A stretch of DNA of 64,000 nt from NCBI RefSeq assembly GCF_007859655.1, contig NZ_CP042304.1, forward strand, positions 248,001-312,000, written 5' to 3'. The notes under the pieces were generated by a model. It made no database searches and was not told the DNA's origin. It worked only from the letters and a program-made list of their open reading frames with translations. Origin of the DNA: Devosia ginsengisoli (GTDB lineage: Bacteria; Pseudomonadota; Alphaproteobacteria; Rhizobiales; Devosiaceae). Below are positions 24,277 to 33,118 of the stretch, piece after piece (position 1 is the stretch's first letter; each line of letters begins with the position of its first letter). The translations under genes and the position numbers were made by a program.

Positions 24277-25206
24277 CTAGAGGTCTACCTCGTAATCCCG
24301 CTCGGCGGCTGGATCGAGATGCGGGCGGTCGCTGATGAAGGCGAGGGCGTGTTCGATATTGATCCGCGTCTCGATCAATGGCTCCAGCACCATCTGCCGC
24401 ACATCCTTGCGGGGTACCGAGGCGGTGAAGAAGCTCACCGACATGACCGCCGCGACCCGCTGCTTTTCGAGTATGGGCACGCTGAACGTGGTCATGCGGG
24501 TCGGCCCGGTGCCTGGCACCCGCATGGCCAGGCCCGACTGGCGGATACGATCCAGCAGGTCGCGGAACGTGGCCTCCTCGTCGGCGCCGAATTCGGCCGG
24601 CAGCCGCTTGCGCAGGGCGCGAATATGCCGGTCGCGCTCGTCCTCGCCACAGAAGGCCATATAGGCCCTGCCCATTGCCGAGCTGAGCAGGTCGGGGCGT
24701 TTGCCCAATACGGTATTGGTGTGGACAACGGGGCTGATCGTGCCGGTCCAGTATCGGATCTCGATGGCGTCGCCATCGATCTCGCCCAGCCCGATCGGCC
24801 ACTTGATCTGCCGGGTCAGCCCGATGGCGAGCGGGCGGGCGATCTCGATCACCCGCGATATGCCGCTATAGCCCGCCGAGAGCTCCGCCACCTTGCCCGT
24901 GACGCGGTAGCCGCCGCACATATTGTCGCGAACGACATAGCCCTCATGCATCAGCGTTTCGAGCATGCGCACGATCGTCGGTCGCGGAATGCCGGTCTCG
25001 GCATGCAGCGAATTCACCGTCGCGATGGATTTCTGGTTGGCAACCTTGAGGATTTGCAGGGCGCGACGCACCGAGTTGACGGGCGGGTAGGAGCGATCCT
25101 GCGGGTCGGTCGAGCCCCGCCGGGAATTGGTTCGGCGATGCACGCTGGTCTGCGCGGGGGCGGCAACGCCCTCCTCGCGGTCCTGGTCGTGAACAGCTAT
25201 TTCCAT
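24277..25206 (-). CDS. IclR-family transcriptional regulator
   Basis: A 309-residue IclR regulator. An unusual basic and acidic N-terminal extension (about 50 residues) precedes the helix-turn-helix with ETGIPRPTIVRMLETL, followed by the effector domain with SAMGRAYMAF. The ATG at 25206 has GGGGGGAAG right before it. It faces the SnoaL-like gene and is divergent from the cupin-like gene. Six copies of TTTCR-N5-YGAAA in all neighbouring promoter regions, including its own, make it the probable master regulator of 22.9-28.4 kb or further to 34.6 kb. Confidence 0.92.
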   Translation of the reverse strand: MEIAVHDQDREEGVAAPAQTSVHRRTNSRRGSTDPQDRSYPPVNSVRRALQILKVANQKSIATVNSLHAETGIPRPTIVRMLETLMHEGYVVRDNMCGGYRVTGKVAELSAGYSGISRVIEIARPLAIGLTRQIKWPIGLGEIDGDAIEIRYWTGTISPVVHTNTVLGKRPDLLSSAMGRAYMAFCGEDERDRHIRALRKRLPAEFGADEEATFRDLLDRIRQSGLAMRVPGTGPTRMTTFSVPILEKQRVAAVMSVSFFTASVPRKDVRQMVLEPLIETRINIEHALAFISDRPHLDPAAERDYEVDL

Positions 25207-25292
25207 CTTCCCCCCGATCTGCCGCACAGGCGGCACTAGAGCTGCCAACTCTAGGGGTTGCGGTGTTCTCAACGAAATCACAGCGACTTCGA

Positions 25293-25307
25293 TTTCACAA
25301 GGTGAAA
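25293..25307. promoter_or_regulatory. IclR-type operator site 2
   Basis: TTTCACAAGGTGAAA, with an extended TTTCAC/GTGAAA dyad. It is 86 bases ahead of the IclR start at 25206 and its centre is 30 bases from site 3. Confidence 0.6.
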
Positions 25308-25322
25308 CCCGGAAGCCGGAAT

Positions 25323-25337
25323 TTTCATCGCTCGAAA
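25323..25337. promoter_or_regulatory. IclR-type operator site 3
   Basis: TTTCATCGCTCGAAA, 101 bases ahead of the cupin-like start at 25439. It differs at only one position from site 6 before the TTT operon. Confidence 0.6.
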
Positions 25338-25438
25338 TCCTGCAGGCGCGGCCCGTCCCTCGCCGGGCCTTGCCACATACTGGCCCGATCTAGATCGGCG
25401 CCCGGATTGGTTTGGCCGCCGCGCAAGGAGAATGAACA

Positions 25439-26368
25439 ATGAGCGAACTCTCACGCCGGCAGGCGTCCCGGTCGGTCTTTTCCGAACAGGAACCCCAGCA
25501 GATCGGCAAAGACGGCCTGTCGCGGACCTGGATCACGCGGGGCGGCAATATGGCCGTCTGCGTCTCGGAGGTCGAAGCCGGTGCGGTGCTGACCTGGCAG
25601 GACAATCCCGAGGAGCACATGCTCATCATTCCGCCGCGCGGCGCGGCAATGGAAGTGGAAACCGGCGGCGAATCCATGCTGGCCGAACCTGACTCGCTCA
25701 CCATCCTGCCACCCGGCTCGGGCCGGCTCATTGCCCGCGATACCGGCAGGATTGCGCGGATATTCTCAAAGGCGGCGACCGACGTCATGGCGCTTGCCAT
25801 CAACAGCGATGCCTATGCCGATGGTGCGCCGGAACTGGCGCCGGTCGATCTCTGGCCCGAGCCGATCGGTGGCTTCAGGATCCGCCACTATCCGCTGGCG
25901 CAATATATCGACCCCCAGGGCGACCGCATCCAGCCGCGCTGCTTCCGGTCCACCAATATGATGGTGAACCTTTTCGGCCATTTCTTCACCCGTCGCGGCA
26001 CGACGGAGCTAAGCCCGCACTGGCATGACGATTTCGAGCAGGCCTCGCTATGCCTGGACGGCGCCTGGATCCACCACATCCGCTACAACTGGGGCGCCGA
26101 CCTGAACACCTGGCTTCCCGACGACCATTCGGTGACACCGACGCCATCGGTCATGGTCATTCCCGCCCGCGCCATTCATACCAGCCGGGATGTCGGCGCG
26201 GACGGACCGGAGAGTTCGCTCTACGACATCTTCTGCCCGCCACGCATGGACTTCGCCTCCAAGCCCGGATTTGTCCGCAACGAGGATGAGTATCCCCTGC
26301 CGGCAAGAGGCAATGACGGGGAGCCGAAGACCGGCGGCACGCTGCTCAGTTGGCAGAAGTCCGGCTGA
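25439..26368 (+). CDS. Cupin-like protein of unknown function
   Basis: A 309-residue protein that appears to hold two cupin-type beta-barrels. The first half has EEHMLIIPPRG and a proline/glycine-rich ILPPGSGRLIAR turn; the second has SPHWHDDFEQASLC, a histidine/glutamate pattern like cupin motif 1, and ARAIHTSRDVG as a possible motif 2. A metal-dependent isomerase, dioxygenase or decarboxylase is possible. AGGAG lies 8 bases before the ATG. It has its own promoter with operator site 3, so it belongs to the IclR regulon. Confidence 0.7.
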   Translation: MSELSRRQASRSVFSEQEPQQIGKDGLSRTWITRGGNMAVCVSEVEAGAVLTWQDNPEEHMLIIPPRGAAMEVETGGESMLAEPDSLTILPPGSGRLIARDTGRIARIFSKAATDVMALAINSDAYADGAPELAPVDLWPEPIGGFRIRHYPLAQYIDPQGDRIQPRCFRSTNMMVNLFGHFFTRRGTTELSPHWHDDFEQASLCLDGAWIHHIRYNWGADLNTWLPDDHSVTPTPSVMVIPARAIHTSRDVGADGPESSLYDIFCPPRMDFASKPGFVRNEDEYPLPARGNDGEPKTGGTLLSWQKSG

Positions 26369-26400
26369 TGAGGACTGGCCGGAGCCGCCCTGGCTCCGGC

Positions 26401-27333
26401 CTAGAAATTCACGCGATCGCCGCCCTTCAATGCCAGCATGTCGCGGGCTTCGTTGGGCGTCGCTACGGCAAAGCCGAGCGCCTCGACCATCTGGCGCGCC
26501 AGCCGGACCTGCTCGGCATTGGATTCCGCCAGTCGGCCCGGCCCGGCCCATAGCGAGTCCTCGAGCCCGACTCGCAGATGGCCGCCCATAAGCATGGATT
26601 GCATGGCGATGGCCATCTGGCTGCGGCCGGCGCCCAGCACCGACCAGCGATAGTCGTCGCCGAACAACCGGTCGGCCGTGCGCTTCATATGCATCACGTC
26701 TTCATTATGCGTGCCGATACCGCCCAGAATGCCGAAGACGCTCTGGATGAAGACCGGCGCCTTGAGCAGTCCGCGCTCGAAGAAATGGGCGCAGGTATAG
26801 AGATGGCCGATATCGTAGCACTCGATCTCGAACCGCGTGCCGTTCTCGGCGCAGGTCGTCAGGATTTTCTCGATATCGGCAAAGGTGTTGCGGAACACCC
26901 GATCGCGCGAGCCTTCGAGATAGGGACGCTCCCATTCATGCTTGAAGTTGCCGTAGCGCGACAGCATGGGATAGAGGCCGAAATTCATCGATCCCATGTT
27001 GAGCGAGGCCACTTCGGGCTTGAATTCCGCCACCGGCCGCAGGCGTTCGTCGATGCTCATGGTCGGGGAACCGCCCGTGGTGATGTTGAGCACGCAATCG
27101 GTGCGCTGCTTTATCGCCGGAAGAAGGGCGCCAAACTGCTCGATCGACTGATCGGGCTGCCCGGTCACCGGGTTGCGCGCATGCAGGTGAATGATGGCGG
27201 CTCCGGCCTCGGCGGCTCCTATGGCTGCATCGATGATCTCGGCGGGCGTGACGGGCAGGTGCGGCGACATCGATGGCGTATGGATAGCGCCGGTGACGGC
27301 GCAGGTTATGATGATCTTGCGTTGTTTGGTCAT
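26401..27333 (-). CDS. BKACE family beta-keto acid cleavage enzyme (DUF849)
   Basis: A 310-residue TIM-barrel zinc enzyme. IIHLHARNPVTGQPDQ contains the zinc-binding histidines, and TTGGSPTMSIDERL and GHLRVGLEDSLWAGPG are core family motifs. Characterised members condense a beta-keto acid with acetyl-CoA to give a CoA thioester and acetoacetate. The chosen start (MTKQRKIIITCAVTGA) gives the normal family N-terminus; 50 extra codons upstream lack similarity and include operator site 4. It stands on the minus strand between the cupin-like and SDR genes. Confidence 0.9.
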   Translation of the reverse strand: MTKQRKIIITCAVTGAIHTPSMSPHLPVTPAEIIDAAIGAAEAGAAIIHLHARNPVTGQPDQSIEQFGALLPAIKQRTDCVLNITTGGSPTMSIDERLRPVAEFKPEVASLNMGSMNFGLYPMLSRYGNFKHEWERPYLEGSRDRVFRNTFADIEKILTTCAENGTRFEIECYDIGHLYTCAHFFERGLLKAPVFIQSVFGILGGIGTHNEDVMHMKRTADRLFGDDYRWSVLGAGRSQMAIAMQSMLMGGHLRVGLEDSLWAGPGRLAESNAEQVRLARQMVEALGFAVATPNEARDMLALKGGDRVNF

Positions 27334-27402
27334 GTTGGCGCTCCACTTCTGGCCGGCATCAGTAGCGAAACAACCGCCGCATACCCCGGCCAAAACCGCA
27401 GA

Positions 27403-27417
27403 TTTCGAGGGCTGAAA
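27403..27417. promoter_or_regulatory. IclR-type operator site 4
   Basis: TTTCGAGGGCTGAAA, 69 bases before the BKACE start at 27333. Confidence 0.6.
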
Positions 27418-27463
27418 GAAACGCGGCTCGGCGCTTCGATGGCGGCCGGCGGTCCGCGAATGC

Positions 27464-27478
27464 TTTCGGCAAATGAAA
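27464..27478. promoter_or_regulatory. IclR-type operator site 5
   Basis: TTTCGGCAAATGAAA, 108 bases before the SDR start at 27587, in the same divergent region as site 4. Confidence 0.55.
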
Positions 27479-27586
27479 ATCACGCAGAAAAGGATTCTCG
27501 GGGCAGGGGGTGTCGCCTAACCTTGGCACTCGTTCACGGGCGGCAGGTTCCCCGTGTCTATCGTCATATGCAGATGCGGAGGTCTC

Positions 27587-28339
27587 ATGGGAGACGTTGT
27601 TATTGTAACGGGTGCCAGCAGCGGCATCGGCGCGGCCACGGCCCGCCTGCTCGGGGCCGCCGGCGCCAGCGTGGTGGTGAACTACAAGAGTTCGCGCGAC
27701 CTGGCCGAAGGCGTCGTCGCCGAGGTCGAGAAGGCCGGCGGCAAGGCGATCGCCATCCGCGCCGATATGGGCAAGGAAGCCGATATCCTGGACCTGTTCG
27801 CCCAGACCGACAAAGCCTTCGGTCCGCTGACCGGCCTCGTCAACAATGCCGGCGTCAACGGCCCGCAGCACCGCTCAGCCGATAATTACGACTTCCAGGA
27901 GGCCATGGACATTTTCGCGGTCAATACGGTCGGCGTGCTCATCGCCTGCCGCGAAGCCATCAAGCGGATGTCGACCAAGCATGGTGGGGCCGGTGGCAGC
28001 ATCGTCAATATTTCCTCGATCGGCGCCCTGACAGGCTCGCCCGGCCGGTTCATCCATTATGCCGGCTCCAAGGCGGCCGTCGATATCATCACCAAGGGCC
28101 TGGCGGTCGAAGTCGCGCGCGATGGCGTGCGCCTCAATGCCATCCGCCCCGGCATGATCGATACCCCGATCCATGCCAAGGCCGGCCAGGCGGATCGGGT
28201 GAAGGAATTCGCTGCCAAGAACCCGCTGGGCCGGGCCGGCCAGCCCGAGGAAGTGGCGGAGGCCATTGCCTGGCTGCTGTCGAGCAAGGCCTCGCTGGTC
28301 ACCGGCGCCGTGCTCGATGTGATGGGGGCGCAGCGCTAG
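27587..28339 (+). CDS. SDR family oxidoreductase (glucose 1-dehydrogenase-like)
   Basis: A 250-residue classical short-chain dehydrogenase with TGASSGIG for cofactor binding, NNAGV, the catalytic Ser in NISSIG and YAGSK in HYAGSKAAVDI. The length and motifs are those of NAD(P)-dependent sugar or 3-oxoacyl reductases. GGAGG lies close before the ATG at 27587. It is preceded by operator site 5 and followed by operator site 6 and the second TTT transporter. Confidence 0.9.
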   Translation: MGDVVIVTGASSGIGAATARLLGAAGASVVVNYKSSRDLAEGVVAEVEKAGGKAIAIRADMGKEADILDLFAQTDKAFGPLTGLVNNAGVNGPQHRSADNYDFQEAMDIFAVNTVGVLIACREAIKRMSTKHGGAGGSIVNISSIGALTGSPGRFIHYAGSKAAVDIITKGLAVEVARDGVRLNAIRPGMIDTPIHAKAGQADRVKEFAAKNPLGRAGQPEEVAEAIAWLLSSKASLVTGAVLDVMGAQR

Positions 28340-28364
28340 GAGCGCGCGCGACAAAGCGGGCGGT

Positions 28365-28379
28365 TTTCATTGCTCGAAA
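28365..28379. promoter_or_regulatory. IclR-type operator site 6
   Basis: TTTCATTGCTCGAAA, 145 bases before the TTT binding-protein start at 28525 and 26 bases after the SDR stop. Confidence 0.6.
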
Positions 28380-28524
28380 CAATATGCGCGCGATCTGGCC
28401 CGGTTCGAAATCTGCCATAGCATCCCGATGCTGGCGCCGCGCGGCGTCTTGCGGCGGACCGCGCCGACTACGTTTGCGACCATGTACAGATGGCGTTACC
28501 ACGCCACACCAGGGAGGAATATCG

Positions 28525-29535
28525 ATGAATAGGTTTGTTTCAGGGCCCCGGAATACGGGCCGGACAATGCGGCACCGGCTGGCAATGACGGCCCTTGTCG
28601 TGGCCACGGTCCTCGGCCTCGCGCCCGCAGGCGTCATGGCCCAGGATTATCCCAACCAGCCCATCACCGCGATCGTGCCATTCGGCGCCGGCGGCGGGGC
28701 TGATACCCAGACCCGTATCTGGGGCGAGGCGATCGCGCCGCTGATCAAGCAGCGCATCATCGTGGAAAATGTGGCCGGTTCGGCCGGCGTGGCCGGCACC
28801 AAGCAGGGCATCGGCGCCGAACCGGATGGCTACAGCGTGATCCTGGGCGCCGCTTCGACCATCGCCATCAACCCCGTCACCAATACCGCTGCCGACTATG
28901 ATCCGCTCACCGACATGCGCCCTGTCGCCCTGATCGGCTACACGCCCTACGTCATGGTCGTGGCCAACAATCTCGACGTGAAGACGCTGGGCGAGTTGAT
29001 CGAATACGGTAAAGCCCATGAAGGGGAACTGACCTATGCGGGATGGACCGCGGTCGGCGAGTTCGCCCGCAAGGGCCTTGAAAACCGGACGGGCCTGGCA
29101 ATGACCCCGGTGCCCTATAAGGGCGTGACGGAAGCCATGACCGATGTCATCGCGGGGCGCGTCTCGGCGAGCATCCTCGATATCTCGACCGCCCTGCCAT
29201 TCATCCGCTCGGGCAGCGTCACCCCGATCGTGATGACCGGCCCCGACAAGTCGCCGGCTTTGCCCGACGTGCAGACCATCGATGAGGCGGGCGTCAGCGA
29301 CTATCTCATCGATTCCTGGATCGGCCTGTTCGTTCCCAAGGATACCCCGGACGAGATCGTCGAATTCCTCAACGCCAAGACGCTCGAAGCGCTGCAGGGC
29401 CAGATGGCCACCGACCGCTATGCCGACCTCGAGATCGAGCGGCGCGACTACAATGTCGCTGAAACCTATGACTTCATGGAGCGGCAGGTCAGCGGCTGGA
29501 AAGCCCTGATCGAGGAAGTCGGCCCGGCCGAGTGA
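28525..29535 (+). CDS. TTT transporter solute-binding protein (TctC/Bug family), copy 2
   Basis: A 336-residue periplasmic receptor with a long signal peptide: charged n-region to about residue 17, then a hydrophobic core ending in GVMAQD. Mature motifs YPNQPITAIVPFGAGGGADT and EPDGYSVILG are typical of TctC/Bug proteins, and LIGYTPYVMVVANNLDVKTL continues the ligand domain. GGGAGG precedes the ATG. First gene of an operon running through the permeases to the two dehydrogenases at 31865 and 33119. Confidence 0.92.
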   Translation: MNRFVSGPRNTGRTMRHRLAMTALVVATVLGLAPAGVMAQDYPNQPITAIVPFGAGGGADTQTRIWGEAIAPLIKQRIIVENVAGSAGVAGTKQGIGAEPDGYSVILGAASTIAINPVTNTAADYDPLTDMRPVALIGYTPYVMVVANNLDVKTLGELIEYGKAHEGELTYAGWTAVGEFARKGLENRTGLAMTPVPYKGVTEAMTDVIAGRVSASILDISTALPFIRSGSVTPIVMTGPDKSPALPDVQTIDEAGVSDYLIDSWIGLFVPKDTPDEIVEFLNAKTLEALQGQMATDRYADLEIERRDYNVAETYDFMERQVSGWKALIEEVGPAE

Positions 29536-29542
29536 CGAAATG

Positions 29543-29582
29543 GGCAATTGGCGGCCGGGCAAGGGTCCGGTCGCCGATTGCC
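29543..29582 (+). terminator. Intercistronic hairpin after TTT binding-protein gene 2
   Basis: Long imperfect stem: GGCAAT, GGCG and CCGG on the left pair with CCGG, CGCC and ATTGCC on the right, interrupted by single mismatches. It is in the same relative place as the hairpin at 20891. Confidence 0.6.
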
Positions 29583-29625
29583 GGGCTGCGCTGCGCCATG
29601 GCGAGCCGACAGGAGGACTTCGAAC

Positions 29626-30273
29626 ATGACATCTGAACCCGTGGCCATGACGCCGCCATCGCCGGTCCCCTATCACAGTCGTATCGACGTGATCGGCGGC
29701 GCGACGATCATCTTCATCGCCGGTCTCATCTGGTATGGAGCGATCGAACTCACCGTTGGCCAGATGGCCAATTTCGCCTCCGGCGCCCTGCCCAAGGCCA
29801 TATCCATCATCCTGTTCGCCGCCGGCGGCTGGGTGTTCCTGCATGGGCTGATGCAGCGCGGTGAGGAGGCCGAGCGCTTCGAATTTGCCTTCCGGCCCAC
29901 GGCCACCGTCGTCCTGGCCATCGTGCTGTTCGGCCTGTTCATCCGGGGTGGCGACTTCGGGCTGATATCCACCCCGCAACTGGGGCTCATGGTGGTCGGG
30001 CCGCTGACCGTCTTCATCGCCGGCAGTGCCACGCCGCAAATGCAGGTCAGGCAGTTGCTGATCCTGTCATTCGGGCTGACCGCGGCGATGTTGCTGCTGT
30101 TTCCCGACCTGCTGCGGGCGCCGATCCCGGTCTTTCCGAAATTCATCCAGGGCGCCATCCCGCCCTCATTCGGGATCGATGCCGCGGTGAGAGTGCTCTA
30201 CGCGGCCTACGCCGCCCTGGCAGCGGCGCTCTATGTCGTCTTCTACAGAATGGCGGAGACGCAGCGTGACTGA
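29626..30273 (+). CDS. TTT transporter small membrane subunit (TctB family), copy 2
   Basis: A 215-residue membrane protein, longer than copy 1 (150 residues), with at least four and probably five hydrophobic segments. RIDVIGGATIIFIAGLIWYG is the first helix and FASGALPKAISIIL follows at the usual place. AGGAGGA precedes the ATG. It overlaps the large subunit gene by 8 bases. Confidence 0.85.
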   Translation: MTSEPVAMTPPSPVPYHSRIDVIGGATIIFIAGLIWYGAIELTVGQMANFASGALPKAISIILFAAGGWVFLHGLMQRGEEAERFEFAFRPTATVVLAIVLFGLFIRGGDFGLISTPQLGLMVVGPLTVFIAGSATPQMQVRQLLILSFGLTAAMLLLFPDLLRAPIPVFPKFIQGAIPPSFGIDAAVRVLYAAYAALAAALYVVFYRMAETQRD

Positions 30274-31771
30274 TCTCGCCCACCACCTGCTGCTCGGCTT
30301 CTCCGTCGTCCTGTCGGTGGAAAACCTCATGCTCTGCCTCATCGGCTGCCTGGTCGGCACGCTGATCGGCGTCCTGCCCGGCATCGGGCCGCTGGCGACC
30401 ATCGCCATCCTGATGCCTCTGACTTACAATTCCGAGCCGGCCGGGGCGATCATCATGCTCGCCGGCATCTATTACGGCTCCCAATATGGCGGCTCGACCA
30501 CAGCCATCCTGGTGAACATGCCCGGAGAATCCTCGTCCGTGGTGACGGCGCTGGATGGCCATGCCATGGCCCGGCAGGGCAAAGCCGGCAAGGCACTCGG
30601 CATAGCCGCAATCGGCTCGTTCATCGCCGGCACCTTCGCCACGCTGGTGCTGGCGGGTATCGCCATTCCGCTGTCCAAGCTGGCCCTCAGCCTGACCGCC
30701 GGCAATTACTTTGCCCTGATGGTGCTTGGCCTGACCCTGGCCATTGTCGTTGGCGGCGGCTCGCTGCTCAAGGCATTCTGCGCGCTGCTCATCGGCGTCG
30801 TCATGGCGCTGGTCGGTGCCGACCAGATTACCGGGGAACCGCGGCTCACCTTCGGGACGCAGGTGCTCTATGACGGCTTCGACATTGCCGTGGTCGCGAT
30901 GGGGCTGTTCGGCATTGCCGAAATCCTGCGAAACCTCGAAACACCGGAAAGCCGGCCATTCGTGGGCGATGTGGTCGGCGGATTGCTTCCCAACAAGCAG
31001 GACATGAAAGCCTCGGCCGGGGCCATTGCGCGCGGCTCGATCCTCGGCAGCCTTGTCGGCATCGTGCCCGGAAACGGGGCCACGCTCTCCTCCTTCGCTT
31101 CCTATGCGCTGGAAAAGCGGGTGGCGCGCCACCCCGAAGAATTCGGCAAGGGCGCCATCCAGGGCGTTGCCGGTCCGGAATCGGCCAACAATGCCGCGGC
31201 CCAGACGACATTCGTTCCGCTGCTCACGCTGGGCCTGCCCTCAACCGCCACCATGGCGCTGATCGGCGGGGCGATGACGCTGCATGGTGTCGTGCCGGGG
31301 CCGCAACTGATCCAGATGCATCCCGACCTGTTCTGGGGTGTCGTTACCTCGATGTGGCTGGGCAATCTGATGCTTGTCGTCATCAACCTGCCGCTGATCG
31401 GCATCTGGGTGCGGCTGCTGAAAGTGCCCTATCACCTGCTGTTCCCCGCCATCGTGCTGATCTGCTGCATCGGCATCTATTCGGTGAATTCCCGCCCCAC
31501 CGATATTCTCATGGTCGCCGCCTTCGGGGCCATCGGCTACCTGTTCTACAAGCTGAAATTCGAGCCGGCGCCCCTGCTGCTCGGCCTCGTCCTGGGGGGA
31601 ATGCTCGAGGATTCGCTGCATCGCGGCCTGATCCTGAGCCGGGGCAACCTCTGGGGCTTCCTGGCCGACCCGATGACCCTCGTGCTGCTGCTGATTTCGG
31701 TGATCGTCGTCGTCTCGGCGCTTTCGCCATCGATCAGCCGACGCCGGCATGTCCTGGCCGAGGAGGGGTAG
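30266..31771 (+). CDS. TTT transporter large membrane subunit (TctA family), copy 2
   Basis: A 501-residue TctA protein, the same length as copy 1. IGVLPGIGPLATIAILMPLT and GIVPGNGATLSSFASYA are the paired signatures, and GLPSTATMALIGGAM is present in the second half. The GTG at 30266, which overlaps the TctB stop, has GGAG upstream and gives the normal N-terminus; an ATG at 30233 deep inside TctB is less likely. It is different enough from copy 1 to suggest a different ligand. Confidence 0.92.
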   Translation: MTDLAHHLLLGFSVVLSVENLMLCLIGCLVGTLIGVLPGIGPLATIAILMPLTYNSEPAGAIIMLAGIYYGSQYGGSTTAILVNMPGESSSVVTALDGHAMARQGKAGKALGIAAIGSFIAGTFATLVLAGIAIPLSKLALSLTAGNYFALMVLGLTLAIVVGGGSLLKAFCALLIGVVMALVGADQITGEPRLTFGTQVLYDGFDIAVVAMGLFGIAEILRNLETPESRPFVGDVVGGLLPNKQDMKASAGAIARGSILGSLVGIVPGNGATLSSFASYALEKRVARHPEEFGKGAIQGVAGPESANNAAAQTTFVPLLTLGLPSTATMALIGGAMTLHGVVPGPQLIQMHPDLFWGVVTSMWLGNLMLVVINLPLIGIWVRLLKVPYHLLFPAIVLICCIGIYSVNSRPTDILMVAAFGAIGYLFYKLKFEPAPLLLGLVLGGMLEDSLHRGLILSRGNLWGFLADPMTLVLLLISVIVVVSALSPSISRRRHVLAEEG

Positions 31772-31864
31772 ACACCCCAGGCCGCCACCAACCAACCACG
31801 ACCGACGCGAGCCGGGAACACCCGTGTCCGCGCCCCCTGAGTCATGCCTTCAAGGAGAAGAGCC

Positions 31865-33115
31865 TTGTCATTGTTCGGAAGCCTGCGCATGCCGCGCAAC
31901 CTGATCTTCGGCGCCGGCCAGCGGCGCTCGCTTGCCGGCTACGCCGCCGCATTGGGCCATCGCGCCCTCATCGTCACCGACGAACGGCTCGGCGCCGATC
32001 GCGCGCTTGCCGGTCTGGTGGATAGTCTGCGCCAGGCCGGGGTTGACGCGCATATCTTCGATGGCGTGATTGCTGAGCTCCCGACCAGTTGCATCGCCAG
32101 GGCGGTGGAAATGGGCAAGGCCGCTGCTGTCGATCTCGTCATCGGCATTGGCGGCGGCAGTTGCCTCGACGCGGCAAAGGTCACCGCTTTGTTGCTGACC
32201 CATGGCGGCAAGGCTTCGGACTATTACGGGGAATTCAAGGTGCCGGGCCCCGTGCTCCCCCTGATCTCGATCCCTACCACTTCGGGTACCGGATCTGAGG
32301 TCACGCCGGTCGCGGTGGTGACCGATCCCGACCGGGAATTGAAGGTGGGTATAGCCAGCCCTCACCTGATCAGCCATACCGCGATCTGCGACCCCGAGCT
32401 GACCTATTCCTGCCCGCCAGGGCTGACCGCCGTCTCCGGCGCCGATGCCCTGACCCATGCGATCGAAGCCTTCACCACGATGCGGCGCGAGGCTACTCCG
32501 ACGATCACACACGAACACGTGTTTCTTGGAAAGAATGCGCTCACCGATCATTATGCCCTGATGGCCATTTCGCACATCGCCTCGGGTCTCAAGCGCGCTT
32601 ATGACGACGGTGCCGACAGCGAAGCCCGCGCCCGGCTGATGCTGGGTGCGACGGCGGCGGGGCTGGCTTTCGGCACGGCCGGCACCGCGGCCGCCCATGC
32701 CGTGCAATATCCGGTCGGCGCCATGACCCATACGCCACACGGGGCCGGCGTCGCGGTGATGATGCCCTATGTCATGGAATTCAACCGCAAGTGGTGCGAG
32801 CCCGAACTGGCCGAGATCGGCCAGGCAATGGGGCTCGAACTGTCCGGGCGGCCGATATCAGAACAGGCGGGCGCCACCATCGATGCCGTCGCGCAGCTTT
32901 TCGCATCGATCGGCATCCCCCGCACGATTGCCGATCTGGGCGTCAGCGGCGCACAATTGCCGCGTGTCGCCGAGCAGGCAATGGGGATCACCCGCCTCAT
33001 CAAGAACAATCCGCGTCCCATAGACCATAGCTCCATGGCCAGTCTGGTCGATGCCGCCTTCAGCGGCGATCGGGCCCGGCTGCGTGGAGCCAATAGCGAA
33101 CCAAAGGCCAGTTGA
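31865..33115 (+). CDS. Iron-containing alcohol dehydrogenase family protein
   Basis: About 416 residues. IGGGSCLDAAK binds the nucleotide and TTSGTGSEVTP the phosphate; the metal ligands are in GADALTHAIEA, HAVQYP and HTPHGAG. Relatives include maleylacetate reductase and 4-hydroxybutyrate or lactaldehyde dehydrogenases. AAGGAG lies 7 bases before the TTG at 31865; an ATG at 31844 is an alternative start. It overlaps no neighbour but lies 3 bases before the aldehyde dehydrogenase gene, so an alcohol-to-aldehyde-to-acid sequence is likely. Confidence 0.88.
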   Translation: MSLFGSLRMPRNLIFGAGQRRSLAGYAAALGHRALIVTDERLGADRALAGLVDSLRQAGVDAHIFDGVIAELPTSCIARAVEMGKAAAVDLVIGIGGGSCLDAAKVTALLLTHGGKASDYYGEFKVPGPVLPLISIPTTSGTGSEVTPVAVVTDPDRELKVGIASPHLISHTAICDPELTYSCPPGLTAVSGADALTHAIEAFTTMRREATPTITHEHVFLGKNALTDHYALMAISHIASGLKRAYDDGADSEARARLMLGATAAGLAFGTAGTAAAHAVQYPVGAMTHTPHGAGVAVMMPYVMEFNRKWCEPELAEIGQAMGLELSGRPISEQAGATIDAVAQLFASIGIPRTIADLGVSGAQLPRVAEQAMGITRLIKNNPRPIDHSSMASLVDAAFSGDRARLRGANSEPKAS

Positions 33116-33118
33116 GCT

